From assembly GCA_011634665.1 (NCBI GenBank), contig WAEK01000009.1, positions 2,099,501-2,163,500 of the forward strand: 64,000 nt of DNA, written 5' to 3'. Within the stretch, counting starts at the first letter, position 1. The number at the start of each line of letters is the position of its first letter. Positions 22,815 through 34,353 of this stretch are shown piece by piece. Under the pieces are notes generated by a model, which saw only the letters and a program-made list of their open reading frames with translations, was not told the DNA's origin and ran no database searches. The stretch is from Mortierella sp. BCC40632 (taxonomy: Eukaryota; Mortierellomycota; Mortierellomycetes; Mortierellales; Mortierellaceae). The position numbers and the translations under genes are program-made.

Positions 22815-23050
22815 ACGACGAATGAGCGCAACGGGGCCACGTAGGGAGCTGGCAATACGACCACTCATGCGTACGTGGGTGATGGCTGTTGAGTGTCTGG
22901 AGGCTGTTTAGATAGTTTTCATTCGCGGGTGTAATCCCGTTTTGGTACCAAGTGGCAACAGGGCGGCCGGAGCCGCCCTGGTCTTCTATAAACTCTACAT
23001 GCCCACGTGGGTCTTTCTTTGTTAACAAAAAAAAAAAAAAAAAAAAAAAA
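17813..23050 (+). mobile_element. LINE copy A (RT, RNase H, C-terminal zinc knuckle), 5'-truncated
   Basis: A non-LTR retrotransposon copy of about 5.2 kb ending in a 3' UTR with GGGCGGCC/CCGCCC and CCCACGTGGG hairpins, GTTAAC and 24 A residues. Compared with LINE copy B, the gag-like ORF1 and most of the endonuclease are missing, so the copy is 5'-truncated. A 12-bp (or 20-bp with the A run) target duplication brackets it. Its 3' 770 bp is nearly identical to LINE copy D at 40603-41385. Domain order and RNase H suit the Tad/I-like LINE groups; that clade call is inference. Confidence 0.85.
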
Positions 23051-24126
23051 TCCCATCTACCACGATCTAGACCCTAAATTCCACATCCCCACAGATTTCC
23101 CCCTCATTCCCCCCTCTCACCCAATCTAGTTCGTGAGACGCAATGCCCCAACCTCAGGGTTTAGGCACATCCAAAAATCTCGTCCATCATCGCTCAGATG
23201 GCGAAGATTCGTCGGATGAATTTAACAATTCAAAAAAAAGAAATGGAGCGAACGGTGACCTAGGTCACAGCGAGAGCAGGAGGAGTGAGAGCGTTCCCGC
23301 TGGGGAGCCGAGTGGTAGCTGATACAACTCCCAGCTCCCAGCTGCTCGAGTACTACGATGTAGTGCATGGGCAACATGTACTCAGCAGCGTCGAGATCAG
23401 CCCAAGCAAAAAGGGCTGGAGAAAATGGAAGTCGACGACGACGACGACAAGGGCGATGAGGAGGCAGAAAGAGGAGGAGGAAAAGGAGTGGCGCAACCAT
23501 TACGCCCACAAGGCAAGGAAGTTGGCGCTAATGACTCCACGGCATGGATCGTTGGCAAAACATCGGCAAAAAAAAAAGGAGATGGAGAGGATTATCCTCG
23601 GCCAAAAGGCAAATCTTGTGCAATGGCCGAGGAAAATGTTTCTAAAAGGAAAAGAACACCTGCAGGTCCTCGTGGAAAGTCAAGAGGACGTTAATCGACT
23701 CCTCGCGATCACGGTCAGCGTGCGAGCCATCCGAGAACTCGAGAAGGAGGACAAGGAGTCGACTGAGGATGAAGGAGAGATGGACGATGTCAGCCAGAAC
23801 GAAGAGGAAAGAGTCAATCTCTTCACAGTCATCGACAACGACGCAGAGGTGGCCTCTCGACTGGCTAGAACAGTCGAACTGTACGGGATCGCACCAACAG
23901 TACCAGACAGACTGGTTCGAATGGCAGCCAACAAGTTCGGAACCGTCCAGAAGGTCAGCCTCATCGCTGTACCTAATGGAAAGAAGATGAAGGCTGTGGT
24001 GGTATTCGAGGAGCAAGAGGCGGTTGACGAGATCGTCAGAAGCGGCAAGAAACATGTCGCAATCGGAAGAGACCTCGTCCGCATTGGGACCATCGGTGGC
24101 GTCCAGCTGAAGTGGGCACTAGAGTA
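23051..24126 (+). mobile_element. LINE copy B, 5' part: 5' UTR and first half of ORF1
   Basis: Begins after the poly-A of copy A and runs to the TA target of the Tc1/mariner copy at 24127. The remaining part of the same LINE appears to lie inverted at 25955-32722: ORF1 here breaks at ...WALEY and the other fragment resumes ACKLSGLPIG, and removing the transposon plus one TA joins them in frame. The leader is C-rich; a possible ORF1 ATG is at 23143. Confidence 0.7.
23143..24126 (+). pseudogene. LINE copy B ORF1 (gag-like RNA-binding protein), first half
   Basis: Nucleic-acid-binding protein of a LINE, broken by frame shifts near 23325 and 23640 and by a Tc1 insertion. The N-terminus is hydrophilic (SDGEDSSDEF, then Lys/Arg/Glu-rich). 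After an acidic linker comes an RRM-like fold: RVNLFTVIDN, GTVQKVSLIAVPNGKKMKAVVVFEE, then VAIGRDLVRIG. The second RRM-like segment and the zinc knuckle are on the inverted fragment at 31772-32722. Confidence 0.65.
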
Positions 24127-25759
24127 CAGTGGGCGCCAAAATGGTTTCAATAATTCTCAAATTTTCATATTTTAGCAATTTTCTACCCATCGAGAATATG
24201 TAAATGCACCTTGTTGCTTCGATTGAAAACAATACCCTGAATGCCTTGTTCACGACAGTGTAAACAGATTTTCAATATGTTGTCAGAAAGGCGTGCTATG
24301 AGGTAAATTGTTGAAGCTAGATATTGGAACCATTTCGCCACTTGGGCACGCCATTTATATTTATTGCTATTTCATCTCTTTTTTTTTTCACAATCGTTTG
24401 TCTTATATCTACAGTCAGTCAGAGAGATGAAAAGATGATGAATAGATCTTGACAAGTTTGATATAAAATACGGGTGCAATCGCTCGAAGATGGTCGATAT
24501 TCCTCCATCATGAAAAAAACGAAAGAAGACACTCAAAACTCTATCATAAGCCAGCTAAAAGCAGGCTACTCCGTCAAGAATGTCGCTAGACGATTATCAG
24601 TCAGCCCTGCTTCTGTTTCAAGGATCCGAACCAAGCATTTACCTACTCTACAAAGGCAACCAACAGGAAGACCAAGAATTCTCTCGGCTCGCTCCAAGAA
24701 TGATCTCAACAGGAAGTTACTTTCCGGCATTTTGAAGACTGGCAAGCAGGTCCACAAGAGCCTCAATGGTGAAGGGACTGTTATCTCGTACAGATCAGTC
24801 CTTCGCAACCTCAGGGAGATCGGCTTTCAAGCGAAAAAAAAAAGTCAAAAAAGCCTTTCCTTAGTAAGCGACACAAGCAAGCGCGTTTGGAGTGGGCAAG
24901 AGGTCATAAAAATTGGACCATCGATGACTGGAAGCGAGTGGTATTCTCAGATGAAACAAAGATAAACATCTGGAACTCGGACGGGATACAATATTACTGG
25001 GCTAAGCCAGGCGATCCGGTTCAACCATTTCATCTTCAACCTACTGTCAAGCATGGAGATGGATCCTTGATGTTCTGGGGCTGTATGACGTCCAAGGGAC
25101 TTGGCTATGGCTGTCAGATCTATGAAGGAACTATGAAAAAGGAGGATTACATCAATATTCTCGACACAACATTGAAAGAAAGTCTCGAGTGTTATGATCT
25201 CGGAAAAAATGACTTCATTTTTCAGCACGACAACGACCCCAAACACAAAGCCAAAGCAATAACCAAGTACCTGGAGGATCAGGATATTGAGGTTCTTCGA
25301 TGGCCTGCACAATCAGCAGATTTAAATCCAATCGAGCATGTTTGGGACAAGCTGAAGGTTCAGATTGGTCAACGAGAGAAGCGGCCTACGAGTGTTCATG
25401 AATTGTGGGATATGGTGCTGGAGGAATGGGGAGCTGATACCACAGGATATGATTGACAAGCTCTATGAGTCGATGCCACGAAGAGTAGAGGCCGTGTTGA
25501 AAGCGAAAGGGGGGAATACGAGGTATTGAAGAATTTTCCCGGACTAGTGGCAAAATGGTTTCTATGAGACGACAACATTGGAGGCGGCATAGCTCGCTCA
25601 TGTGAAGTGATAAAGGCCCGCTTTCTTATTTCTCGGGTCCACCATTGATAAGACTTTCCTTTCTATTAGAATTGAATATGAAAGAGAAAGAAAGAATAAA
25701 CGAGAAAATTAGAAAAAGCGAAATTTCTGAAAACATTGAAACCATTTTGGCGCCAACTG
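24127..25759 (+). mobile_element. Tc1/mariner transposon copy 1
   Basis: 1633-bp DNA transposon flanked by TA at 24125-24126 and 25760-25761. The inverted termini start CAGTGGGCGCCAAAATGG on the left and CAGTTGGCGCCAAAATGG on the right (read inward). It carries a DD34E transposase reading rightwards. A near-identical copy lies inverted at 32723-34353. Confidence 0.95.
24510..25528 (+). pseudogene. Tc1/mariner DD34E transposase, frame-shifted (copy 1)
   Basis: Cut-and-paste transposase with an N-terminal helix-turn-helix (YSVKNVARRLSVSPASVSRI), a GRPR-type motif (TGRPRIL), and the catalytic triad: Asp in VVFSDETKINIW, Asp in FQHDNDPKH and Glu in NPIEHVWDKL, 34 residues apart. The frame breaks at an A10 run near 24834 and at a G run near 25428. 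The inverted copy reads through both places, so the family protein would be about 340 aa. Probably inactive as read. Confidence 0.9.
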
Positions 25760-25954
25760 TATCTAGCTACAGGATCGCACCCCCGGGGCGGGCGGACGAG
25801 TGGACCTGCTCCAGACGGTAAGTATTCACAAACGGATCGGGAAAATAAAAGGAAGAAAACAAAACTGTCTTTATTGTCTGGTGTCGAGGGACACCATTTA
25901 TACCCCCAGGCCCAGGGGCCAGAAGATCGCCCAGTCGTATTTACTACACCACAC
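25760..25954 (-). other. LTR-like or promoter-like segment beyond LINE B 3' end
   Basis: On the minus strand this starts near TGTAGTAAATACGAC and has TATAAATGG, a GTGTCC/GGACAC hairpin and AATAAAG, an arrangement like a short LTR (TATA then poly-A signal). No poly-T marks the end of LINE B here, so its 3' end is lost or was cut by this sequence. Identity is uncertain. Confidence 0.3.
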
Positions 25955-25996
25955 CGCCCACCCCCTACGTGGCCTGTTGCGCTCATTCGTCGTCTT

Positions 25997-28900
25997 TTAG
26001 CCGGCGTCCATTGTCAACACTTTTTTCCAGCTTCCTAGCCGCTCCATCACATTCAGCTTAGTCTTTCCCTGCACATACTTCAGAACTGTTTCATCCGCCT
26101 CTCTGTACGCCTCTCTGAGGTCGGGCTTCGGCCGCTGTGGACTGTTCAAGTCTGAGAAATCACTGTGGCTAGGTTGGTGTCTCCCATCACCATTGCGTCT
26201 CCCGGCGCGTTTGCTCACCGCAGTGATTCCTTTCGTCTTTTCCCAGTCCACTGTGGCTGTACACCTCTGTCCCCAGATCTGCGTGCGTCCAAATTCCTCA
26301 ATGGCTTCGATAAATCGAGTCGCCATATCCTTCGCTATCGGTCTTGTCGTCCTGTGCATTCTCTTCCAGCTTGTTATCATCACTTCAGGTACCATTCCCT
26401 GATACGCCTCCATGATTGTGTGTTGCGGCTCTGCATTCCTCCTGTGCCTCGATCTCTGTTCAACCTCCCTGGGTCTGATCTCTTCAACTCCTTCAAAGAT
26501 CCCCTCCAAGGAGTCCCAAAGATCCCCCCTTCACTCTTCTCCGTGAACGTTGGTTTTCCTCTTGGGTGAACCACCGTTCCTCCTGGCGTCCCTCGCTTCC
26601 TCCAACCACGCCTTGCACTCTCTCTTCCACTTCCTCTTTCCACTCTCCTTCACGGCCTTCACCGCCTCTCGCCACCCCTTCCTCCTCCTCCTCCTTTTGT
26701 GGCCCTGCATTCCCAGATGTGCTCCATCGTCTCGGTTTTCCTCCTCGCAGACCCTGCACGTGTCGGTATCATACAGGTCTGGGTGTCGCTTCTTCATCTC
26801 GCTTAGTGTCGGAAGCATCCCGTGCAGCTTCTTCAACCTGTGCGATCGCCTCTGGCAGTCTCCTTCACTCGTGTAGAAACTCCTCGGTGCGTTCCTCTCG
26901 TGAATGATCTCCAGTGTCGCGCTCCACTCGATTGCTTTCCAATCGGAGATGTATCGCCTCGTCCTGTTCTGTCTGACCCAGTGCTGGTGGGCCCTCGCTG
27001 CCGACTGTAGCTTCAAGACTTGGCGAACATCGTCCTCCACTGCGTGATCCATGAAACTAGCCCTGCACCCATATCCATCCTTAACCAGCTTTGGAAGCTC
27101 CCCATGGGATCCTAGCCGTCCGATGTGCCTTGGACGCTAAGCGGTCTGCTGCTTCGTTACCTGGATTTCCTGAGTGGCCTTTTACCCACTCTACCTCAAT
27201 CTTTCCACCTTGGTCGCAGTAGGACTGGTGCACCCATGTCCACCATTCAGCATACGTCGCTCTCTGCTTCATCCTCCTCGTGGCGTCCACTCTTCCCTTC
27301 ACCAGCTTCTCAAACCCCTGGACCACAGCATCGTTGTCGAGCCTGATTGTTACTTCCTTCCCTCGCGGGCTGCACATAATTGCTGCAAGAAGTCCAAGCA
27401 ACTCGGCCTTAGTCGATGATGCATATCCCTCGACCGTCCCTGCAATAACCTCCTCGTACCCTAAACCGCTTTTCACGACCACTCCAAAAGTCATCTTGGC
27501 TTGCTCGGTGGCATAGTGTTTTAGCGATCCATCTGTATACAACTCCAGGCATACTTCATCCTTGAGTTGCTCTCTCCACCGGCTGATGTTGTTTGTGGCC
27601 TCCTCGTTCAGCTGCAAGATTTCGGGTCGGTCAAGCCCTTGCTCCCACTCCTCGGCGTTCCAAATGGGCATTGCGGCCTTTGCAAACGCTTCATCGCCTT
27701 CTTTGCGGACTCTGTTGTCTTTCCGAAGGCTGTTGAAGTCCTGGAGGGCTGCAAGCCTGTACAGCAAGGGCCTTCTTCGCCTCTTGGCCGTCCCTTTTGC
27801 CTGCCTCTTCCTCTGGCTCCTCCGTCTGAGGATGAGTCTCGCACGCTCCCTCTTCTCTCTCTTCACACGCTCCCTTTTCTCTCTTTTCCTCATCTTCCTT
27901 CTTCTTTCTTCTTCTCTTTCCCATTCCTTCTCCAATCTTTTTTCCAGCACCTCAAACTCGACCTCACGATTCTCTTTCTGGATCCACTTGTTCCCTCCTC
28001 GTGGCATTCCTCTCATCACCCATTCCTCCTTCCTCATTCTTCTTTGTTCATAGGTCTCCACCATTCTTTTGGTGTTAGCCCTGTTTTGCATTGAAAAAAC
28101 TCTTGGTTGGTCTATCTCCTCCATCTCTCTCACCTCTTCATCTTCACCCTCATCGTCGCTTTCCTCTTCTTCCCCTTCTTCCTCTGTGGTGTATGACGCG
28201 TCCGTTTCGATATTGTCCAGCAGTGTCTCTACCTTCTCCTCTTGCTTCTCCACCCACCTCTCTCGTGTTTGCCTCTGCTCCTCCACACCACACACATGGG
28301 CCTGCACCCTCTGGAACCATGGAGGCATCACTTTCCTCTTTCTCATCTGGAATCTCTCTCTAATGTCCTTCCACGACATGAGAGTATTTCTGTGGAGGAT
28401 CTGCTCCGCAAAAAAGATTCCCCTCCTACACAACTCCTTCGCCTCTTCTTTCATCCCTTCCCCAAGCCATTCTTGTATGCTCACGGCTCCGGCTTTGAGT
28501 CCAATGTCTCTCTCGACGTTGACCGTGAGCGTCATTTTCCTCTCTGCCAGGATCCGGCATACCCCGCTCGTCAGACTGTTCCTGGTCATCTCGACTTGAT
28601 CTGGTATCCTCGTGGGTAGTGTTGGCAGTTGTTGTGCTTGTTGAAGGGCTAAGAGTCTGGCTCTTGCAACCCTTCCTACCAAACCTGCATCCCCCAGACG
28701 TAGCCATAGGCTGGTGATTTGTTCCTCTGCTTGCAAATCTTCCAGTCTCCTGATGGTTCCCAGACGGTTGTGGTGCATAACACTGTTTGGCGTGGTCTTT
28801 GGCATCTTAAATTTAGTCTTGATCATTGACATGTACTTGCCTGTGATCCTCCTGAGCGTCGGCGAAGGGATGACCTGGATTGACATCTTGTACAGCACCT

Positions 28901-31776
28901 TTGGGATGAGAACCGAGTTGACGATGTATGCTGCTTGCTTGTCTGTAATCCTTTTTCCTTCGAAGCGTGTTGCAGATCGTCTCGGTGTCCCTTGAGATAA
29001 GGTCGATCGTGGGCTTGGTTGTTCCCTTCGCGTTTACCCAGACTCCTAATATCCTTGTTGCCTCTGCCCTGCCAGTCGGTGAAATGACATCCCTGTCTTT
29101 CCCGAACCGCAGTGTCCTGTCCTCTACACTCGGGTTGATCGCCAATACCACTGTCTTTTTTGTGTTGATCTCCACTCCATTCAACGTGAAAAAGGACATT
29201 GCCGTATCTAATATTCTCTGTGCAGCGCCTTTTGAACGAGCTATCCACGTCGTATCATCCACAAATGCCACGTCTGCGATCTGTATCGGAATGTTACCGC
29301 TACTCATCGTGTATCCATCCTTCCCTTCCATGATCTCGCACAAAAGTGGGTCGTATGCTATCCGCCATAACAGTGGACACTCAACCCCTCCTTGATCCAG
29401 TCCGCACTCCGGGTGGTACTCCTCGGTCAGTCCATATTCCGTGATGACTTTGTTGACTTTAGAACACGCGATGTTTGTACACAGTTCGATGAATTCCTCT
29501 GGTGCCTTAATTCGTCTTAATCCCCGTATTAACATTCCATCGTCTTGACAGTTCACCGAGTCAAAACAGCGCTTCATATCCTGAAAGACGACCCACATCT
29601 CTTTTTTGAACTCCCGAGCGTCCTCCATGGCTCCGTGAAGAATATGAATAGGGTCTCTCGTTGTGGTCCCTTTCAACACCGAGTAGTTTGGCCCTTTAAG
29701 GATGTCATGCCTCGACAGTGTTTTCCCCATGCGTACCATGAGTATAGCGAACATGATTTTTCTTGCGTGCTCCAGGAGGGTGATCGGTCTCACTTCAGCT
29801 AGACTTCCTGACCATACTGGGGCTTTGGGAATGCAATAAAGAATACCTGTTTTCCATTCACCTGGCATGTTCCTCTGAATAATGCATGCTGCGATAATCT
29901 GAAATAAAGCCCAGTTCCCGATATCGCCCTGCTTTTTGAACAGATCGTTTGCCGTGCCTGACGAACCTGGGGCCTTGTGCGCAGGGGCCTCCCTAACTGC
30001 TCTCTCATACTCCTCCATGGAAGGGGCGTCCATGAGTCCATAGTACCAACCATCCTGTACCCACTCCATAGGCTCGTATTGTCGTTTCCACGCTGAGCCT
30101 TGCTCGATCGGTTGGGATGGTCGGGGCCCATGCCATTCGTTGAACCACTTACGGACATGTGATTTAATATCTCCTGGTTCAATGAGGGTAGTTATAGTAT
30201 CTTCGTCTGAGTACTGAACTCTGTCCAGTACCACTTTGCCCTTTTGCCTGCTTAGGATACTATCTATCATCTTCCCTGTGGCCGTCTTCATCTGCTCGCA
30301 TCGTCGTTCAATGGCGTCTTGGATGAACTGACGTGCAGTCGCTTCTGTCTCGGCTTTGATCCTGTGAAGTATGTCTTTCCAGACTTGCTTGATTTTTTTG
30401 GACCAAGCAGTCCACTCCCCAATGCTTCCTGACCATAGCGGTGGCTCTTCAATATTTGTTAGGTCGTCTTGAGTAGTAGCGTTGTGTTCATTAATCGCTT
30501 CTGCTATCGATTCCCTTGAATATCGAATCTCCTGCCATTTTTCTGTTGCATCGTTGACTTCCCAGGTGCCTGAGAACGGTGTTGCCAGGTGTTTGAGATC
30601 TCTTACCCTGTAGATAATGTGTCGGAGAGACACTTCCTTCTCTGGCTTGGCTCCAGATCGACCCACTATCCTCCCTGGGATGGTATCCTTGGCACTTGAT
30701 ACGATCGTCTTTGCGTACCAGTTCCATGCCGCGTTAAGATCGAGCTTTTTGAGTATTTCCTTCTCGGCAGGCTCATCAAATCTTTCGTACGCGGCAAACC
30801 CGAGCCTATCCATCGTTGTGGCAGTCATCCTCCCTGTCAGCACATTCTTAAACTCCTCCCATTGCTCCTCTGTGGCGTCACGGTAGCAGAAACGGAATCC
30901 CTTCGCCTTTTTGTACTTTTGTTTGTTTGGTGGTTGCAGCTGCTCAATACCGTGTATTGAAAAGGTCGCTCTTGCCATTCTGTGATCCGAGGCGACGACC
31001 CCTTCCATATCCTGAATTGATGCTTTTTTGTGATTCGCATTGCGAGCTGCCCACTGACGAAGATCATGTCTATTCTGCTCTTCTCTTGACATGAGTATTT
31101 CCTAGCGACCTCATTCGCCGATCTGAATGTATCATGGAGTGGCTGTGTCATGATCCATCGTAGCAGGTCAATTTCGGGTCTAGTTCCTCGTCCGTTGTGT
31201 CGGTCCACTGTCGGTTCCATGACGCCATTAAAGTCTCCCATGAGGATGACTGCCATTGATCTACTCTGAGCTTCTTCTATTTTCCTTTGGGTCCACTGTG
31301 TTGCTTTCCTGTGCTCATCATTCTGGGCACTGGGTATGTAACAATTTATTACCCGCATCGAAAAATTGTCTCGAAAATGAAAATCAATCGCCTGCACTCT
31401 TCCCCATAGGACTCTCTTCGGTGGTAGTGCTTCGCCCAGTGTGGTGCCACTATTAGCGCTACCCCTGTGCCCCTTCTCTGCTCTTCTGGCCCGTGGTCCC
31501 CAATACACCTCGTATTTCTCATGCTTAATTTTTTTTTATTTTTCCATTTTCCATTTTTCTATTCTTGTGAACATCCCCCCTTTCTCCTTCTTTTTGGGCA
31601 GTTTCGTCTCTTGCACTGCAATCATGTCCATCTCCTTCCAATCTCCCCACTCACATAGTGCATCGAACTTCCCTGGTTGGTTTTGCTCCTCTGATGTTGA
31701 ACGAACCAACTCGCAGAAACTGTTGCATTGGCCTCGCCCCTCTCCTCTCCCTACGATCGCCGTTGTGTACACTATT
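25997..31776 (-). pseudogene. LINE copy B ORF2 (APE endonuclease, RT, RNase H, CCHC), frame-shifted
   Basis: Opens at the end of ORF1. APE-type endonuclease: MIAVQETKLPKK, then RVINCYIP, ILMGDFNGVMEPTVDR and KSRIDMIFVS. RT: MWVVFQDMKRCFDSVNC, CGLDQGGVECPLLW and ADVAFVDDTTW. RNase H: LELYTDGSLKHY, TKAELLGLLAAIM, VKGHSGNPGNEAADRLA. A C-terminal CRVCEE..HLGMQ region follows with a partly lost zinc knuckle. Frames break near 31545 (A9), 31030 (A6), 28950 (A5), 27060, 26720 and 26500. Several of these are A runs, so the copy may be less damaged than it reads. Confidence 0.85.
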
Positions 31777-32722
31777 TTCTGCTCTCTGCATTGTTCGAGC
31801 GTGTGGTCATTGTCTTCCCCTGCGTTGTTGTTTCTTTTTTCCGGGTACCATCACTTTCTACTGCGATTGACGTTATTCCAGCTATCGCCCCGTTGTGCAC
31901 ATTCCGGTTGTACTCTGGGAGCGTCTGTGCTCCTGTTTTCCTCTTTTTTTGGACGAATGCTGCCATCTCCGCGAGCGTCTCGACCCTTTCCCCATCCTCA
32001 ACCTCTTTATTTTCCTTTCCTTTTTTTCCCTCTTCTGTCGTTCCCCCTGTCACGGTTTTTCCCTGCATCAAGCTCACCATCATGCTCATTAGCCATTTGT
32101 TTTGCTCCTGGAGAGCGTTTAGTGCCTCATTCAATGACTGTACTGTCTGTTTGAGTATCTTCAACTGCTCTTCCATTTGCTTGTTCTCTTGAACTTGACG
32201 GGTCGCCGTTGAGCTACGAGCCTCTCCAAGCGCTGGGAAATTCTCGTCGTTGACTTCGCCCATTTTCGTAACCTCAGTTCTCCTCTCTAGCACTGGTCCA
32301 GTGGTCTTCGCCGGATCGTCCTTTGCCACTGTGCTGTACGATATTCCACTTTGCACCTTTCTGAAGGCATCCCGTCTGAACGCCTGCACTTCCTTAACGT
32401 GATTCCTCGACGCGATCCATTGCCGTTGTTTCTCGCAGCCCCCAATCCCGTGCTCTTTTTCGTTGCACGCGTAGCATAGTTTCTCCTGCAAACTACACCA
32501 CGCCATTTTCTTCCCCTTCACCTCTACTCCTCTTTCCATTGCCCTTTCCATATCCTCTTTCGAAGCGAAATATACAAAGGCTTCACGTCTGTATCTGAAT
32601 TCTGCAGTCTTACCTCGGTAATATCTTGGAACTTCGATGAAGTCAGCTTGTACGTCTTCCAAGAGGCCCTGTAGATCCAGGGAAGTCGTTCCGATTGGTA
32701 GGCCTGAAAGCTTGCAGGCATA
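31772..32722 (-). pseudogene. LINE copy B ORF1, second half (RRM-like, CCHC knuckle, coiled coil)
   Basis: Continues the gag-like protein cut at 24126. It starts YACKLSGLPIGTTSLDL, an RRM-like segment with REAFVYFASKEDMERA, then a CCHC zinc knuckle CYACNEKEHGIGGC, a basic linker, and a coiled-coil stretch (QMEEQLKILKQTVQSLNEAL) likely for oligomerisation. The ORF ends TAG at 31772-31774 and ORF2 is open across that point in another frame, so ORF2 would start by overlap or reinitiation. Open throughout this half. Confidence 0.8.
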
Positions 32723-34353
32723 CAGTTGGCGCCAAAATGGTTTCAATGTTTTCAGAAATTTCGCTTTTTCTAATTTTCTCGTTTATTCTTTCTTTCTCTT
32801 TCATATTCAATTCTAATAGAAAGGAAAGTCTTATCAATGGTGGACCCGAGAAATAAGAAAGCGGGCCTTTATCACTTCACATGAGCGAGCTATGCCGCCT
32901 CCAATGTTGTCGTCTCATAGAAACCATTTTGCCACTAGTCCGGGAAAATTCTTCAATACCTCGTATTCCCCCCTTTCGCTTTCAACACGGCCTCTACTCT
33001 TCGTGGCATCGACTCATAGAGCTTGTCAATCATATCCTGTGGTATCAGCTCCCATTCCTCCAGCACCATATCCCACAATTCATGAACACTCGTAGGCCGC
33101 TTCTCTCGTTGACCAATCTGAACCTTCAGCTTGTCCCAAACATGCTCGATTGGATTTAAATCTGCTGATTGTGCAGGCCATCGAAGAACCTCAATATCCT
33201 GATCCTCCAGGTACTTGGTTATTGCTTTGGCTTTGTGTTTGGGGTCGTTGTCGTGCTGAAAAATGAAGTCATTTTTTCCGAGATCATAACACTCGAGACT
33301 TTCTTTCAATGTTGTGTCGAGAATATTGATGTAATCCTCCTTTTTCATAGTTCCTTCATAGATCTGACAGCCATAGCCAAGTCCCTTGGACGTCATACAG
33401 CCCCCAGAACATCAAGGATCCATCTCCATGCTTGACAGTAGGTTGAAGATGAAATGGTTGAACCGGATCGCCTGGCTTAGCCCAGTAATATTGTATCCCG
33501 TCCGAGTTCCAGATGTTTATCTTTGTTTCATCTGAGAATACCACTCGCTTCCAGTCATCGATGGTCCAATTTTTATGACCTCTTGCCCACTCCAAACGCG
33601 CTTGCTTGTGTCGCTTACTAAGGAAAGGCTTTTTGACTTTTTTTTTCTTCGCTTGAAAGCCGATCTCCCTGAGGTTGCGAAGGACTGATCTGTACGAGAT
33701 AACAGTCCCTTCACCATTGAGGCTCTTGTGGACCTGCTTGCCAGTCTTCAAAATGCCGGAAAGTAACTTCCTGTTGAGATCATTCTTGGAGCGAGCCGAG
33801 AGAATTCTTGGTCTTCCTGTTGGTTGCCTTTGTAGAGTAGGTAAATGCTTGGTTCGGATCCTTGAAACAGAAGCAGGGCTGACTGATAATCGTCTAGCGA
33901 CATTCTTGACGGAGTAGCCTGCTTTTAGCTGGCTTATGATAGAGTTTTGAGTGTCTTCTTTCTTTTTTTTTCATGATGGAGGAATATCGACCATCTTCGA
34001 GCGATTGCACCCGTATTTTATATCAAACTTGTCAAGATCTATTCATCATCTTTTCATCTCTCTGACTGACTGTAGATATAAGACAAACGATTGTGAAAAA
34101 AGAGATGAAATAGCAATAAATATAAATGGCGTGCCCAAGTGGCGAAATGGTTCCAATATCTAGCTTCAACAATTTACCTCATAGCACGCCTTTCTGACAA
34201 CATATTGAAAATCTGTTTACACTGTCGTGAACAAGGCATTCAGGGTATTGTTTTCAATCGAAGCAACAAGGTGCATTTACATATTCTCGATGGGTAGAAA
34301 ATTGCTAAAATATGAAAATTTGAGAATTATTGAAACCATTTTGGCGCCCACTG
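32723..34353 (-). mobile_element. Tc1/mariner transposon copy 2 (inverted)
   Basis: 1631 bp, flanked by TA at 32721-32722 and 34354-34355, same two end types as copy 1 (CAGTTGG at the left, CAGTGGG at the right read inward) and transposase on the minus strand. It is nearly identical to copy 1 in opposite orientation and so can recombine with it to invert the 7 kb between them. Confidence 0.95.
32941..33974 (-). pseudogene. Tc1/mariner DD34E transposase, frame-shifted (copy 2)
   Basis: Same protein family as copy 1 with SDETKINIW, HDNDPKHKAK and NPIEHVW intact and C-terminus RRVEAVLKAKGGNTRY. The frame shifts at an A9 run right after the ATG (about 33966) and near 33402, where the sequence around FWGC loses one base. 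These breaks differ from those in copy 1, so the copies decayed independently or carry independent sequencing errors. Confidence 0.88.

Larger units (their letters stand above)
25955..32722 (-). mobile_element. LINE copy B, main body on the inverted segment
   Basis: Reads leftwards from the TA at 32721: second half of ORF1, then ORF2 (endonuclease, RT, RNase H, zinc knuckle), ending near 25955. It lies between the two inverted Tc1/mariner copies. It is the most complete LINE in the window. No poly-A remains at its 3' end. The left boundary is approximate and is placed where similarity to the copy A and D tails (GAATGAGCGCAAC..CCACGTAGGG) stops. Confidence 0.8.
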
